The translations under genes were made by a program, and so were the position numbers. A DNA stretch of 64,000 nucleotides from the NCBI GenBank assembly GCA_934162445.1, contig CAKPIT010000002.1, positions 124,001 to 188,000 on the forward strand, in the 5' to 3' direction. The DNA is from an uncultured Bacilli bacterium (GTDB taxonomy: Bacteria > Bacillota_I > Bacilli_A > RF39 > UBA660). Positions 43,435 to 51,469 of this stretch are shown one piece after another. Position 1 is the first letter of the stretch, and each line of letters begins with the position of its first letter. The notes under the pieces were generated by a model, which was not told where the DNA came from, did not search any database, and was given only the letters and a program-made list of their open reading frames with translations.

Positions 43435-44707
43435 GAAAATTAATCCTAATCAAAAGAAGATATTAAAATGGTTAAAACTAGTTATGGTTCTTTGTATTTT
43501 AATTGTTGTTTTAGAACTTGCTTATATTGGTATTACTTATTATAAGAATAAGAGTAAAAAAGTTTATGTGGATACATTAAGTACTATGACTAAAGTTAGT
43601 GATGGATATTTAGTAGCGGGAAATAGTGATTTTAAATATAGTGAGTTTAATAAATATCAAGATAAGAATAAGGCTAAGTTTACTAAGTATGATAAAAACT
43701 TTAAAGTTGTTTTTGAAAGTAATTATACGAGAGGATATAAATCTTTCTTTAATAATATAGCTGAATATAGTGATGGTTATATTGCGGTTGGAGGAGCAGA
43801 ATTTACTAAACAACAAATTGATGATAATGCTACTGATGGTATTATTGTTAGATATGATAAGAATGGTAAATATAAAGATTATAAGCGAATTCAAATTGCA
43901 GGGGATACAACTTTTACTAAAGTTTTAGTAGTTGATGATGGCTTTATTGTTATTGGTCAAAGTATTTTACAAAATATGGTAATTGGGTCTAATGATAAAG
44001 GTGGGGCTTTAATTATTAAGTATGACTTTGATATGAATGAAGTTTGGAAACATAATTATGGTGGTAGTAAATCGGCTATTTATAATGATATTTTAATGGA
44101 TGATGGTTATTTATATTTAGTAGGAAAGGATGCAACAAGATATGGAGTTATTGCTAAATATACTCTTGATGGAGAAATGGTATTTGCTAAGTCTTATGAA
44201 TATACTGATACGGTTGGATTTAGTTCTATTGTTAAATATCAAGATGATTTTATTGTAGCAGGATCTAAAACAATTAATATTGATGCTAAAGATGGTGAAA
44301 AAGTAACAAAGGCTAATCTTGTTAGATATAATAGTGATGGGGATAAGATAAAAGATGTAGGTTTTACAGCTAATAGTCAAGCCCGGTTTAATAAAGTGGT
44401 TGTAGATGGTGATAAAATTGTTGCTATTGGCCATACATCTATTAAGGATAAAAAAGAGTCTACGGACACTTATAATGTTTTTAGATATAGTGGAATTATG
44501 GCGATTTATGACGGTAATTTAAAGAAAGTGGAAAGTCATATTGAAAAGGGAAGTCGTGATAATTACTTTAGTGATATTTTAATACAAAAAGATGGTTATT
44601 TAATTGGAGGATCAACTTCTTCTAAAGAACTTGGAGGAAACAATAAAGATTTTCGAACTTATTTCTTAAAATATGATAAAGATTTAAAGAAAGTTTGGTA
44701 TAAATAA
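43421..44707 (+). CDS. Membrane-anchored beta-propeller-like surface protein
   Basis: A protein of about 428 residues with a short cytoplasmic start, one transmembrane helix (about 15-37) and an extracellular domain made of repeated units such as 'KVSDGYLVAGNSDF', 'EYSDGYIAVGGAEF', 'VVDDGFIVIGQS', 'LMDDGYLYLVGKD' and 'QKDGYLIGGSTS'. Six or seven such blades suggest a beta-propeller. No enzyme motif is present. Its start lies inside the end of tyrS (AAAGGGTGAAG before ATGATG; either Met may start). It is cotranscribed with the next gene through a 1-bp stop/start overlap. Confidence 0.7.
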   Translation: MMKNKKINPNQKKILKWLKLVMVLCILIVVLELAYIGITYYKNKSKKVYVDTLSTMTKVSDGYLVAGNSDFKYSEFNKYQDKNKAKFTKYDKNFKVVFESNYTRGYKSFFNNIAEYSDGYIAVGGAEFTKQQIDDNATDGIIVRYDKNGKYKDYKRIQIAGDTTFTKVLVVDDGFIVIGQSILQNMVIGSNDKGGALIIKYDFDMNEVWKHNYGGSKSAIYNDILMDDGYLYLVGKDATRYGVIAKYTLDGEMVFAKSYEYTDTVGFSSIVKYQDDFIVAGSKTINIDAKDGEKVTKANLVRYNSDGDKIKDVGFTANSQARFNKVVVDGDKIVAIGHTSIKDKKESTDTYNVFRYSGIMAIYDGNLKKVESHIEKGSRDNYFSDILIQKDGYLIGGSTSSKELGGNNKDFRTYFLKYDKDLKKVWYK

Positions 44708-45054
44708 TGATATATCTATTAAAGTCATTTAAAGAATCTAAGGATTATAATAACACTAATAACCCATGGTTAAGTGAAGAAGGAGTTAAGGAAGGAAAGC
44801 TTTTAAAACTAAAAAATAAACTTGAAGAATTTGATAGTTGTTATAGTTCTTTCCTTCTTAAGGACTTTGGAAGTGCTCTTGTTGTTCTTGGAGATAAAAT
44901 GGTGGTTGATAGATGTCATGAATTAGATTCTTTTACAGATAAAACGCTTGATTTTATAAAGAAACTTGATCATGAAAAAAACATCCTATTAGTTAGTAAT
45001 GAGGATGTTATTAAAGAAATTAATAAAAATATACAAAGTATAATTATTAATTAA
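44707..45054 (+). CDS. Degenerate histidine-phosphatase-like protein
   Basis: A 115-residue protein that keeps the layout of the histidine (phosphoglycerate mutase-type) phosphatases without the catalytic residues. 'IYLLKSFKESKDY' stands where 'IYLVRHGETxxN' is expected, 'LSEEGVKEGKLLK' where 'LTxxGxxQAxxL' is expected, and 'ILLVSNEDVIKEI' where 'VLVVSHGGVIRAL' is expected. Both histidines and the RHG are lost. It is also much shorter than the 200 or so residues of the family. It may be a non-enzymatic sensor or binding protein. Its ATG overlaps the preceding TAA, so translation is coupled to the propeller protein. Confidence 0.55.
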   Translation: MIYLLKSFKESKDYNNTNNPWLSEEGVKEGKLLKLKNKLEEFDSCYSSFLLKDFGSALVVLGDKMVVDRCHELDSFTDKTLDFIKKLDHEKNILLVSNEDVIKEINKNIQSIIIN

Positions 45055-45055
45055 A

Positions 45056-45078
45056 AAAGACTGTTTCGTACAGTCTTT
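45056..45078. terminator. Bidirectional terminator before rpsD end
   Basis: AAAGACTG (45056-45063) pairs with CAGTCTTT (45071-45078) around 7 nt. It lies between two convergent genes and overlaps the rpsD stop codon. Confidence 0.85.
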
Positions 45079-45679
45079 ATTTGTTGTAAAATTCAACGAT
45101 TAATGATTCATCAATATCCATGTTAAGTTCATTTCTTTCTGGATATCTAACATAAGTACCACATTTTTTGTTATCATCGAATGTTACGTATTCAACACGT
45201 TTAGTAACTTTGCTTAAAGCTTCATTAGCAGCTTTATGATCAGCTGAGTTTTCTTTTAAAGCAATAACACTACCCGGTTTTACACGGTATGATGGAATGT
45301 TTACTTTAACACCATCAACGGTGATATGACCATGGTTAACAAGTTGTCTTGCTCCACGACGAGTAGTAGCAAAGCCCATACGGTATACTAAGTTATCAAG
45401 ACGAGATTCTAGTAAAATTAAGAAATTAGTACCATGAACACCTGATAATTTACCAGCTTCTTCAAAAGTCTTTCTAAATTGTCTTTCACTAACACCATAC
45501 ATAAAACGTAATTTTTGTTTTTCTTTTAATTGTAGTCCATAGTCACTTGGTTTACCATGTCTAGCATTACCATGTTGACCGGGACCATATGGTCTTTTTG
45601 CTAATTCTTTACCAGTTTCAGTTAAAGAGAAACCAACACGTCTAGATTTTTTATAACTTGGTCCTGTATATCTTGACAT
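45077..45679 (-). CDS. rpsD: 30S ribosomal protein S4
   Basis: A 200-residue protein, the family's usual length. It starts 'MSRYTGPSYKKSRRVGFSL', continues with 'YGPGQHGNARHGKPSDYG' and 'KQKLRFMYGVSERQF', and carries the S4 RNA-binding motif 'ESRLDNLVYRMGFATTRRGARQLVNHGHI' region. It is a primary binder of 16S rRNA and nucleates 30S assembly. Monocistronic, as in bacilli, with a leader of about 150 nt that may be self-regulatory. Confidence 0.98.
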   Translation of the reverse strand: MSRYTGPSYKKSRRVGFSLTETGKELAKRPYGPGQHGNARHGKPSDYGLQLKEKQKLRFMYGVSERQFRKTFEEAGKLSGVHGTNFLILLESRLDNLVYRMGFATTRRGARQLVNHGHITVDGVKVNIPSYRVKPGSVIALKENSADHKAANEALSKVTKRVEYVTFDDNKKCGTYVRYPERNELNMDIDESLIVEFYNK

Positions 45680-45830
45680 AATTTTGCTCCTTTCTTTATA
45701 TTTGCATTCCTTGAGTTGTTTTCACCATTTACTTAGGGTGTTATTTATTTCGCCTTACAGCACAAAAGTTACTTGTTAGTAAAACACACATTAAGTAAAG
45801 TAAAACTTTGCTGTTTCAAGTAAATATGCG
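45680..45830 (-). promoter_or_regulatory. rpsD 5' leader, possible S4 autoregulatory RNA
   Basis: From the predicted transcription start (about 45829) to the ATG there are about 150 nt, far more than a ribosome site needs. The RNA contains complementary stretches, such as the repeated ACTTTACTTAA/TTAAGT-like and GCTGTAAGGCG segments. In B. subtilis and relatives S4 represses rpsD through its leader, so this region is a candidate for the same control. The fold is not proven by eye. Confidence 0.5.
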
Positions 45831-45835
45831 TTATT

Positions 45836-45864
45836 ATCATAGTATGAAAGTGCAATTTTGTCAA
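45836..45864 (-). promoter_or_regulatory. Promoter of rpsD
   Basis: On the minus strand TTGACA (45864-45859), 17 bp and TATGAT (45841-45836) form a near-consensus vegetative promoter. Confidence 0.85.
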
Positions 45865-45958
45865 GCTTTTATCACTTATTTACTTCCTTTTCTTAAAAAC
45901 TTTCTATGGTTAAATCTTTACTTTTATGGTATGATGTTATAGTAGGTGGTGGTGTACT

Positions 45959-47662
45959 GTGAAAGGAACCTTTTTATTTGTAGTTAGTGGAATAATTATT
46001 TTAGTAATTCTTGTTATTGTAATTATTGTGTTACTTAAAAGAAAACAAAAAAAATATTATGAAAATATATATAATGACTTAGAAAGAGAAAAGAATTTAA
46101 TAGGAAGTACACCGGTACTTTTAGAACTTTCTAAGCTTGAACCTATTATAAAGAATGAAAAGATGGAAGAAAAGTATCAAAAATGGGAAGAGAGTTTTGA
46201 TAAGATAAAAAATGAAATGCTTCCTAAGATTGATGATATGTTAGTAGAGTTAGATACTTTAATTGATAAAAAAGAATATAAAACAGCTCGGTTTAGAATT
46301 GCTAAATGTGAGATTGAGGTTTATAAAGTGAGAGAACAGGCTGATGATTTATTAGAGCAGATTAAAGAAATAACGTTAAGTGAAGAAAAGTATCGTAGTA
46401 TTATTAGTAAATTAAAGACTAAATACCGTAAGTTAAGTAAAGAATATAATGAACATAAAAATTTATATGAAGAAATGGCTGAAGCGATATCATTACAACT
46501 TGAAAATATTGAAAAAAGATTTTTAGAGTTTGAAAAGTATATGGATGAGAATATGTATACTGAGGTAGTACACATAGTTAAAGCGCTTGATACGATGATA
46601 AGTCATATGGAAATTGTAGTGGAAGAAGTTCCTGATTTGATGCTTATGTGTAAACAGTTAATTCCAAAACGAATTAAAGAGATAAAAGATGTTAGTATGG
46701 AAATGACGGAGAAGGGTTATCCTTTGGAGTATTTGAATCTTGATTACAATTTAGAAGAATCACAAAAAAATGTAAATGTTATTCTTGATCGGATTAAAGT
46801 TCTTAATCTTGAAGATTGTATGTTTGAACTTAAAACAATTCTTGATTATTTGGATAGTATTTTTGTGGATTTTGAAAAAGAAAGATTATCTAGAAAAGTA
46901 TATGAAGAAGGTATAAAAGATTTTGCTAAAAAGCTTAAGAAAACTAATAAAGTGGTTACGGATATTTATGAACAGTTGGATGACATTAAGAATATGTATG
47001 ATCTTAATGAAGAGGATGTAAAAATTATTAATGAAGTTAATAAAGATTTAACATCAATTAAAGATGAATATAAAAATATTGTTGATAGAGTTAAAACGAA
47101 AGCGACACCTTTTTCACTTATTACGAAAGAAGTAGATGAGTTATCAATTAGATTAAAACAGACGGAATCAACGCTTGACATTGCGTTAAAGAGTCTTGGT
47201 AATATGTATGAAGATGAACAAAGAGCAAGAGAACAACTTGATGAGATTGATAAATTACTTAGAGAATGTAAAGAAAAGATGCGGGAATTTAAATTACCAG
47301 TTATTAGTGATAATTATTTTGTAGAGTTAAGCGAAGCGAATGAAGCTATTAATGAAGTAATTAAAGAGTTATCACGGAAGCCGATTGTTATTAAAACGCT
47401 TAATACAAGAGTAGATACCGCAAGGGATTTAGTATTAAAATTATATAGTACAACTCTTAATATGATAAAGAAAGCGAGGTTAAGTGAAGCTTGCATTACT
47501 TATGGAAATAGATATAGATTTTTACATGAAGATATTGATAGAGGATTAGATAAGGCTACTAGTTTATTCTTTGGGGGAAGTTATGATAGTTCTTTAAAAG
47601 TATGTATAGATGCTTTATCTATTGTGGATAGTAATATAGAAAGTAAGTTGAAAAAATTATGA
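45959..47662 (+). CDS. ezrA: Septation ring formation regulator EzrA
   Basis: A 567-residue protein: a single N-terminal transmembrane helix (about 5-26) followed by an almost continuous coiled coil, organised as spectrin-like repeats ('KWEESFDKIKNEMLPKIDDMLVELD'). The C-terminal patch 'CITYGNRYRFLHEDIDRGL' corresponds to the conserved QNR motif of EzrA that is needed at mid-cell. EzrA binds FtsZ and limits Z-ring number. The start is GTG, after GGTGGTGG. The gene overlaps the pilin-like gene by 4 bp. The presence of EzrA supports a Bacilli placement. Confidence 0.92.
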   Translation: MKGTFLFVVSGIIILVILVIVIIVLLKRKQKKYYENIYNDLEREKNLIGSTPVLLELSKLEPIIKNEKMEEKYQKWEESFDKIKNEMLPKIDDMLVELDTLIDKKEYKTARFRIAKCEIEVYKVREQADDLLEQIKEITLSEEKYRSIISKLKTKYRKLSKEYNEHKNLYEEMAEAISLQLENIEKRFLEFEKYMDENMYTEVVHIVKALDTMISHMEIVVEEVPDLMLMCKQLIPKRIKEIKDVSMEMTEKGYPLEYLNLDYNLEESQKNVNVILDRIKVLNLEDCMFELKTILDYLDSIFVDFEKERLSRKVYEEGIKDFAKKLKKTNKVVTDIYEQLDDIKNMYDLNEEDVKIINEVNKDLTSIKDEYKNIVDRVKTKATPFSLITKEVDELSIRLKQTESTLDIALKSLGNMYEDEQRAREQLDEIDKLLRECKEKMREFKLPVISDNYFVELSEANEAINEVIKELSRKPIVIKTLNTRVDTARDLVLKLYSTTLNMIKKARLSEACITYGNRYRFLHEDIDRGLDKATSLFFGGSYDSSLKVCIDALSIVDSNIESKLKKL

Positions 47663-48294
47663 GAAAGTTAGATAAAAAAGGAATTGGGGGCTATGAATTT
47701 ATAACGGTTGCAGTTGTGTGCTTAATTTTGTCACTTATTCTTTTATCTATGACAATTAAGACGGGAGAAAAAGAAAAGTTTGATGTTTTTAAATTAAATG
47801 CTCAAAAAATAGGGGTTAATTCTACTGATTATAGTGATAAAGAAAGTGGAGTAGTTTATCTTTATGAATTAGTAGAAGAAGGCTTAGTCGGAAGAATGAA
47901 AAATAATTTTTCGGGGGACTTATACTGTGATATGTATGAGTCAAAAGTAGAATTTAATAGTGATGGAAGAAAAGTAACTCTTCAATGTGGAGAATATTTA
48001 ATATATAGACAAAACTTATCTAAAAAGAATTATCCTATTTATCGGGTTGGAGAATGGACTTATCAAAAGATTGATGGTGATGATGTTGAAAAGAGAGTAG
48101 CCTATAATATTAAGGATAAAAAAAGTGGTAAGTATCTTTTAGATGATGATTATGAAAAGGAATTATTTATTAAAAAAGTAGTTTCTATCTATGGGGATAA
48201 ATATAATGATTTTGAAGCGATAGAAAAAGATTTTAAAGTTGTTAAAAAGAATATGTACCGGAAGATGATATTAGTGAGTGGGGTGAAAGATTAA
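47659..48294 (+). CDS. Type IV pilin-like protein coupled to ezrA
   Basis: A 211-residue protein whose N-terminus matches a class III (prepilin) signal: 'MRKLDKKGIGGYEFITVAVVCLI', with Gly at -1, Glu at +5 and a 20-residue hydrophobic helix. The rest is a soluble domain with two Cys ('GDLYCDMYES', 'VTLQCGEYL') that could form a disulphide as in pseudopilins. No pilus assembly genes are nearby. It overlaps ezrA by 4 bp, so it may have a division- or envelope-linked role. The pilin call rests on the N-terminus alone; it could instead be an ordinary bitopic membrane protein. Confidence 0.5.
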   Translation: MRKLDKKGIGGYEFITVAVVCLILSLILLSMTIKTGEKEKFDVFKLNAQKIGVNSTDYSDKESGVVYLYELVEEGLVGRMKNNFSGDLYCDMYESKVEFNSDGRKVTLQCGEYLIYRQNLSKKNYPIYRVGEWTYQKIDGDDVEKRVAYNIKDKKSGKYLLDDDYEKELFIKKVVSIYGDKYNDFEAIEKDFKVVKKNMYRKMILVSGVKD

Positions 48295-48318
48295 TATCAA
48301 TTGTGAATATAATTATAT

Positions 48319-48340
48319 GGAAGAGTTATTCTTCCTTTTT
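48319..48340 (+). terminator. Terminator after pilin-like gene
   Basis: GGAAGA (48319-48324) pairs with TCTTCC (48330-48335) around GTTAT and is followed by TTTTT. Confidence 0.8.
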
Positions 48341-48384
48341 GTTTGTTTTCATGTTATAATTTAAGAGTAAGGATGGTGATTTAA

Positions 48385-49062
48385 GTGGAAAGAAAAGATG
48401 AAAAAGATTTTTTTGATAGTCCCAGTATGATTACATTTATTATTATTGGGTTGTTAGTGGTTTTGATTATTTTATCGCAATCTTTTGCTATTCAAAGTCA
48501 TTTAGGGGCTAAGGAAGTATTTAGTTCTATTATTAATCATAATAGTTTGTATTTGGTTAGTTTACTTTATTTTATTTTAATTAGATTTAGAGTAGGTAAG
48601 CGTTATTTTGATTATCTTAATGTATTTATGTTTATTTTCTATTTATTAGTTACGGTTGCTAGTTTATTTACTATTTTTCAATCTTTTGGATTTTCTTCAG
48701 TTATTAGTTTGGCATTTAATATTTTAGTGACAATTTATTTTGGATATTCATTTTTTAGTCATACACAAATAGGAAGAGATTTAAAGTTGTCTGATAGTCC
48801 GTTAGCAGAGATTAAGAATGGGCAATATTATTATATTTTAATTAGTCTTATTATTCTTTCTTTGATTGTATCTTTAATTTCAGTTGGTAATTTTGAAGAT
48901 GTTGTTGTTTATTTACTAGAAGCAATTTATCATTTCTTATTTGTTAGATATATTTATTTATATAAAGAGTATAATGAGGAAAAGATTTTGAAAAATGAGA
49001 AAAATAAAAGTGCTGAGAAAGATAAAAAGGTTAAAAGTAAGAAAGTAGATAAAGATAAATAG
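48385..49062 (+). CDS. Polytopic membrane protein of unknown function
   Basis: A 225-residue protein with about six transmembrane helices between residues 13 and 190, and a charged Lys/Glu/Asp C-terminal tail of about 30 residues ('KNEKNKSAEKDKKVKSKKVDKDK', cytoplasmic by charge). The start is GTG at 48385, with AAGGATGGTGA upstream. I see no transport or enzyme signature. It is followed after 8 bp by a second membrane gene and then a third, so the three probably form one complex or one operon ending at 50422. Confidence 0.6.
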   Translation: MERKDEKDFFDSPSMITFIIIGLLVVLIILSQSFAIQSHLGAKEVFSSIINHNSLYLVSLLYFILIRFRVGKRYFDYLNVFMFIFYLLVTVASLFTIFQSFGFSSVISLAFNILVTIYFGYSFFSHTQIGRDLKLSDSPLAEIKNGQYYYILISLIILSLIVSLISVGNFEDVVVYLLEAIYHFLFVRYIYLYKEYNEEKILKNEKNKSAEKDKKVKSKKVDKDK

Positions 49063-49070
49063 GAGGGATT

Positions 49071-49415
49071 ATGAGAGATTTGTTTGATGAGATTGATGAT
49101 GAGAGAAAAGAGTTACCTAAATTAAAGAAGATAAGCAATGAAGTTAAAAAGAAACGTGAATATAATTTTTATCAACAATTAGCAGTGTTCTTATTTATTT
49201 TCTTGTTTGTGGTAGGTATTTTACTTGGTAATTTATTTCCTGCTTGTAGTAGTACGTCTAATTTGTTTGAAGGATGTACTAATACAGAGTATAATTTGAC
49301 ATTAACATTAATGTTTTGGCTTGCTAGTTTTGTATTTTGTAGTTTAATATATGGTTTAGGAGAAATAATTAAGTTATTAGGAATAATTGCTAATAATACG
49401 GGAAGAGGTAAATAA
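49071..49415 (+). CDS. Two-helix membrane protein
   Basis: A 114-residue protein with a charged N-terminal segment ('DEIDDERKELPKLKKI') and two transmembrane helices (about 38-58 and 78-104). The short extracellular loop between them holds two Cys ('FPACSSTSNLFEGC') that may form a disulphide. GGAGGG precedes the ATG. It is the middle gene of a three-gene operon of membrane proteins, with 1 bp between its stop and the next start. Function unknown. Confidence 0.6.
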   Translation: MRDLFDEIDDERKELPKLKKISNEVKKKREYNFYQQLAVFLFIFLFVVGILLGNLFPACSSTSNLFEGCTNTEYNLTLTLMFWLASFVFCSLIYGLGEIIKLLGIIANNTGRGK

Positions 49416-49416
49416 A

Positions 49417-50409
49417 ATGCGTGATGATATTGATATTATAAAGACAAAAGGGGATATTATTCAGTTTCCTACAGATAGAGTTAATGATGCTGACAATGAT
49501 AGAAGTGAAAAGAGAACTATTAAAAATGTTAATATTAGAAAAAGTGCATTAGAAGTTAGTAAAAAGCAAATTGCAAAAAAGAAAAAACTGGCTCTTAAAA
49601 GGAAAATTATTGGTCTTATTGCTGCTGCTACTGCTGTAGTTGCTACTAGTTGTGCAGTTAGTAATATTTTTTCTTCTGATGATTCTAATGTATTTCCTAC
49701 TCCAATTAATTCTTTTTCAAAAACTGCTGCAAATACAGTTATAGATGCACTTCCAGTTGATGTTTCTGTTGATGAAATTAATGGACTTGATGTGGTTTTA
49801 GTTAATGATGGTATTGATAGTGATTCTCTTGATAAATGTCAGGCTGATTTAGCGGAAATGGGTATTAATGTACAGGTTAAGGATATTAATGATAATGATC
49901 TTGATGGGGCTAATACATTTATTGCCTTTAAGACTTATAAGGGTGATAAAGAAATGGCTGTAGCTAATTACGAAGGAGAACAGAGTAACCATGCTTCTGA
50001 TTTTCTTACCGTTGCTATGGCGGCCTCTTTTAATGATAAAGATGGTGATGTTGAAGCTAGTGATATTCAAAGAGGAAATTATGAAATTACTTATGATCAT
50101 ACTTGGCTTACTTCTACTAATATTGAGCAGAAGGTTAATAGTGGTCTTGCAATGGTTACTGTTGATGTTCCTAGTAATCAGGATATAGATGCTTCTAAGA
50201 TTGCTAATGGTCTTGCTAGATACTGGGGTTATTATAAATTGGGAGGATCTGTTTATGATGAGTCTTATTTAGAACGAAAAAGTAATGATCCAGAAGGCGG
50301 TGTTAGAGTTGAATTTACAAGAAGTCTTGAAAAGCCATTTAGGGCAGCTGATAAAATTAATTTAACAGGTGTTAAGGAAAACACTAATAATAAAGAAAAC
50401 GGACTTTAA
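49417..50409 (+). CDS. Membrane-anchored extracytoplasmic protein of unknown function
   Basis: A 330-residue protein with a long basic cytoplasmic N-terminus (about 1-65), one transmembrane or lipoprotein-like segment ('KIIGLIAAATAVVATSCAV', about 66-84) and an extracellular domain of about 240 residues. That domain has an alternating strand/helix pattern ('LDVVLVNDGIDSDSLDKCQADLAEMGI', 'GANTFIAFKTYKG'), faintly like N-acetylmuramoyl-amidase or phosphatase folds, but no metal ligands can be identified. Start 49417 follows GAAGAGG. It is the third gene of the operon and ends in the hairpin at 50396-50422. Confidence 0.55.
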   Translation: MRDDIDIIKTKGDIIQFPTDRVNDADNDRSEKRTIKNVNIRKSALEVSKKQIAKKKKLALKRKIIGLIAAATAVVATSCAVSNIFSSDDSNVFPTPINSFSKTAANTVIDALPVDVSVDEINGLDVVLVNDGIDSDSLDKCQADLAEMGINVQVKDINDNDLDGANTFIAFKTYKGDKEMAVANYEGEQSNHASDFLTVAMAASFNDKDGDVEASDIQRGNYEITYDHTWLTSTNIEQKVNSGLAMVTVDVPSNQDIDASKIANGLARYWGYYKLGGSVYDESYLERKSNDPEGGVRVEFTRSLEKPFRAADKINLTGVKENTNNKENGL

Positions 50410-50422
50410 AATCCGTTTTTTT
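50396..50422. terminator. Bidirectional terminator
   Basis: AAAACGGA (50396-50403) pairs with TCCGTTTT (50412-50419) around 8 nt and is followed by T residues. It overlaps the stop codons of both convergent genes. Confidence 0.85.
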
Positions 50423-51401
50423 GATATATTTCTTGGAGTTCTTTTTTTTCTTGATCAGTGGTAAATAAATAGGGAATACTATTATAGTTACATTTTATAA
50501 TGTCATTAATAGTTAAATTGGTGTTTGTTATTATTTTTTGATATTCTTTGGTGATGTTTGTATTGGAGGCGGTATCATTATCAGTGTTTATGGATATATT
50601 GATACCTTTTTTATAGAGGCTTTCTATAGGATGAGTGGTGGTTACAGCTTTAGTTTGATAGTTACTGGTGTAACATATTTCTAAGAGAATATTTTCTTGT
50701 TTTAGGCGATTGATAGTTGCCTCATCATTTATAGCATTGATACCATGACCTAGGCGTTTGGTACCAAAGTCTAAGGCACTGTTGATACTTTCATAGTTAT
50801 CAGCTTCACCAGCATGGATAGTGAAGGGAATATTTAGTTTTTTAGCAGCAGTAAAGATATATTGAAAGTCTTTTGTTTTATATCTTTTTTCATCACCAGC
50901 GAGATCGATGGCACTGACACCTTTATTTAGATAGTTTTTGGCAAGATTAACAATTTTTAAATTATCTTCTTTGGAGTCATTACGCATACAACATAGAATA
51001 ATATTACCTCTGATATGAGTTTCTTCTTTGGCTTTGTTCATACCGTTAATAACGGAGGTTACAACCTCATTTAAACTTAGGCCCCCTAAAGTGTGTTTTA
51101 AAGGAGCAAATCTAACTTCGGCATAAATAACATTTTCACTATGTAGTTTTTTAAAAAGGGTATAGGTAGCTGTGGTTAGATGATTTTTAGTTTGTAATAA
51201 GTGACAGGGAAGGGTAAATTTTTCAAGGTATGTAGCAAGGGAGGCACAATCATCTTGCACAGTTAATTTATTGGTAACTTCATCTAATGATAGGTTTTCT
51301 CCTTCTTCTTTTAACCATTTTGCGGCAATATTAATATCTAATGAACCGTCAAGGTGAAGATGGGTTATAATCTTTTTTATGTCTTTTATTTCTTTATTCA
51401 T
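50406..51401 (-). CDS. add: Adenosine deaminase
   Basis: A 331-residue metal-dependent deaminase that converts adenosine (and deoxyadenosine) to inosine. Zinc ligands and catalytic residues are seen in 'THLHLDGSLDI' (HxH), 'FTIHAGEADN' (His and Glu), 'RLGHGINAI' and 'SINTDNDTAS' (Asp). Length and motif order match the family. It acts in purine salvage in the cytoplasm. It is a single gene facing the exporter gene's downstream end, with a terminator at each side. Confidence 0.95.
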   Translation of the reverse strand: MNKEIKDIKKIITHLHLDGSLDINIAAKWLKEEGENLSLDEVTNKLTVQDDCASLATYLEKFTLPCHLLQTKNHLTTATYTLFKKLHSENVIYAEVRFAPLKHTLGGLSLNEVVTSVINGMNKAKEETHIRGNIILCCMRNDSKEDNLKIVNLAKNYLNKGVSAIDLAGDEKRYKTKDFQYIFTAAKKLNIPFTIHAGEADNYESINSALDFGTKRLGHGINAINDEATINRLKQENILLEICYTSNYQTKAVTTTHPIESLYKKGINISINTDNDTASNTNITKEYQKIITNTNLTINDIIKCNYNSIPYLFTTDQEKKELQEIYQKNGF

Positions 51402-51434
51402 TTAATCAGCTTCTTTCTATTTCAATTATAGCAT

Positions 51435-51469
51435 AAAAAAAGACTATTAATGATAATAGTCAATTTTTT
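51435..51469 (-). terminator. Terminator of the exporter gene
   Basis: GACTATTA (51442-51449) pairs with TAATAGTC (51454-51461) and is followed on the minus strand by a T run; it lies just after the exporter stop. Confidence 0.75.
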
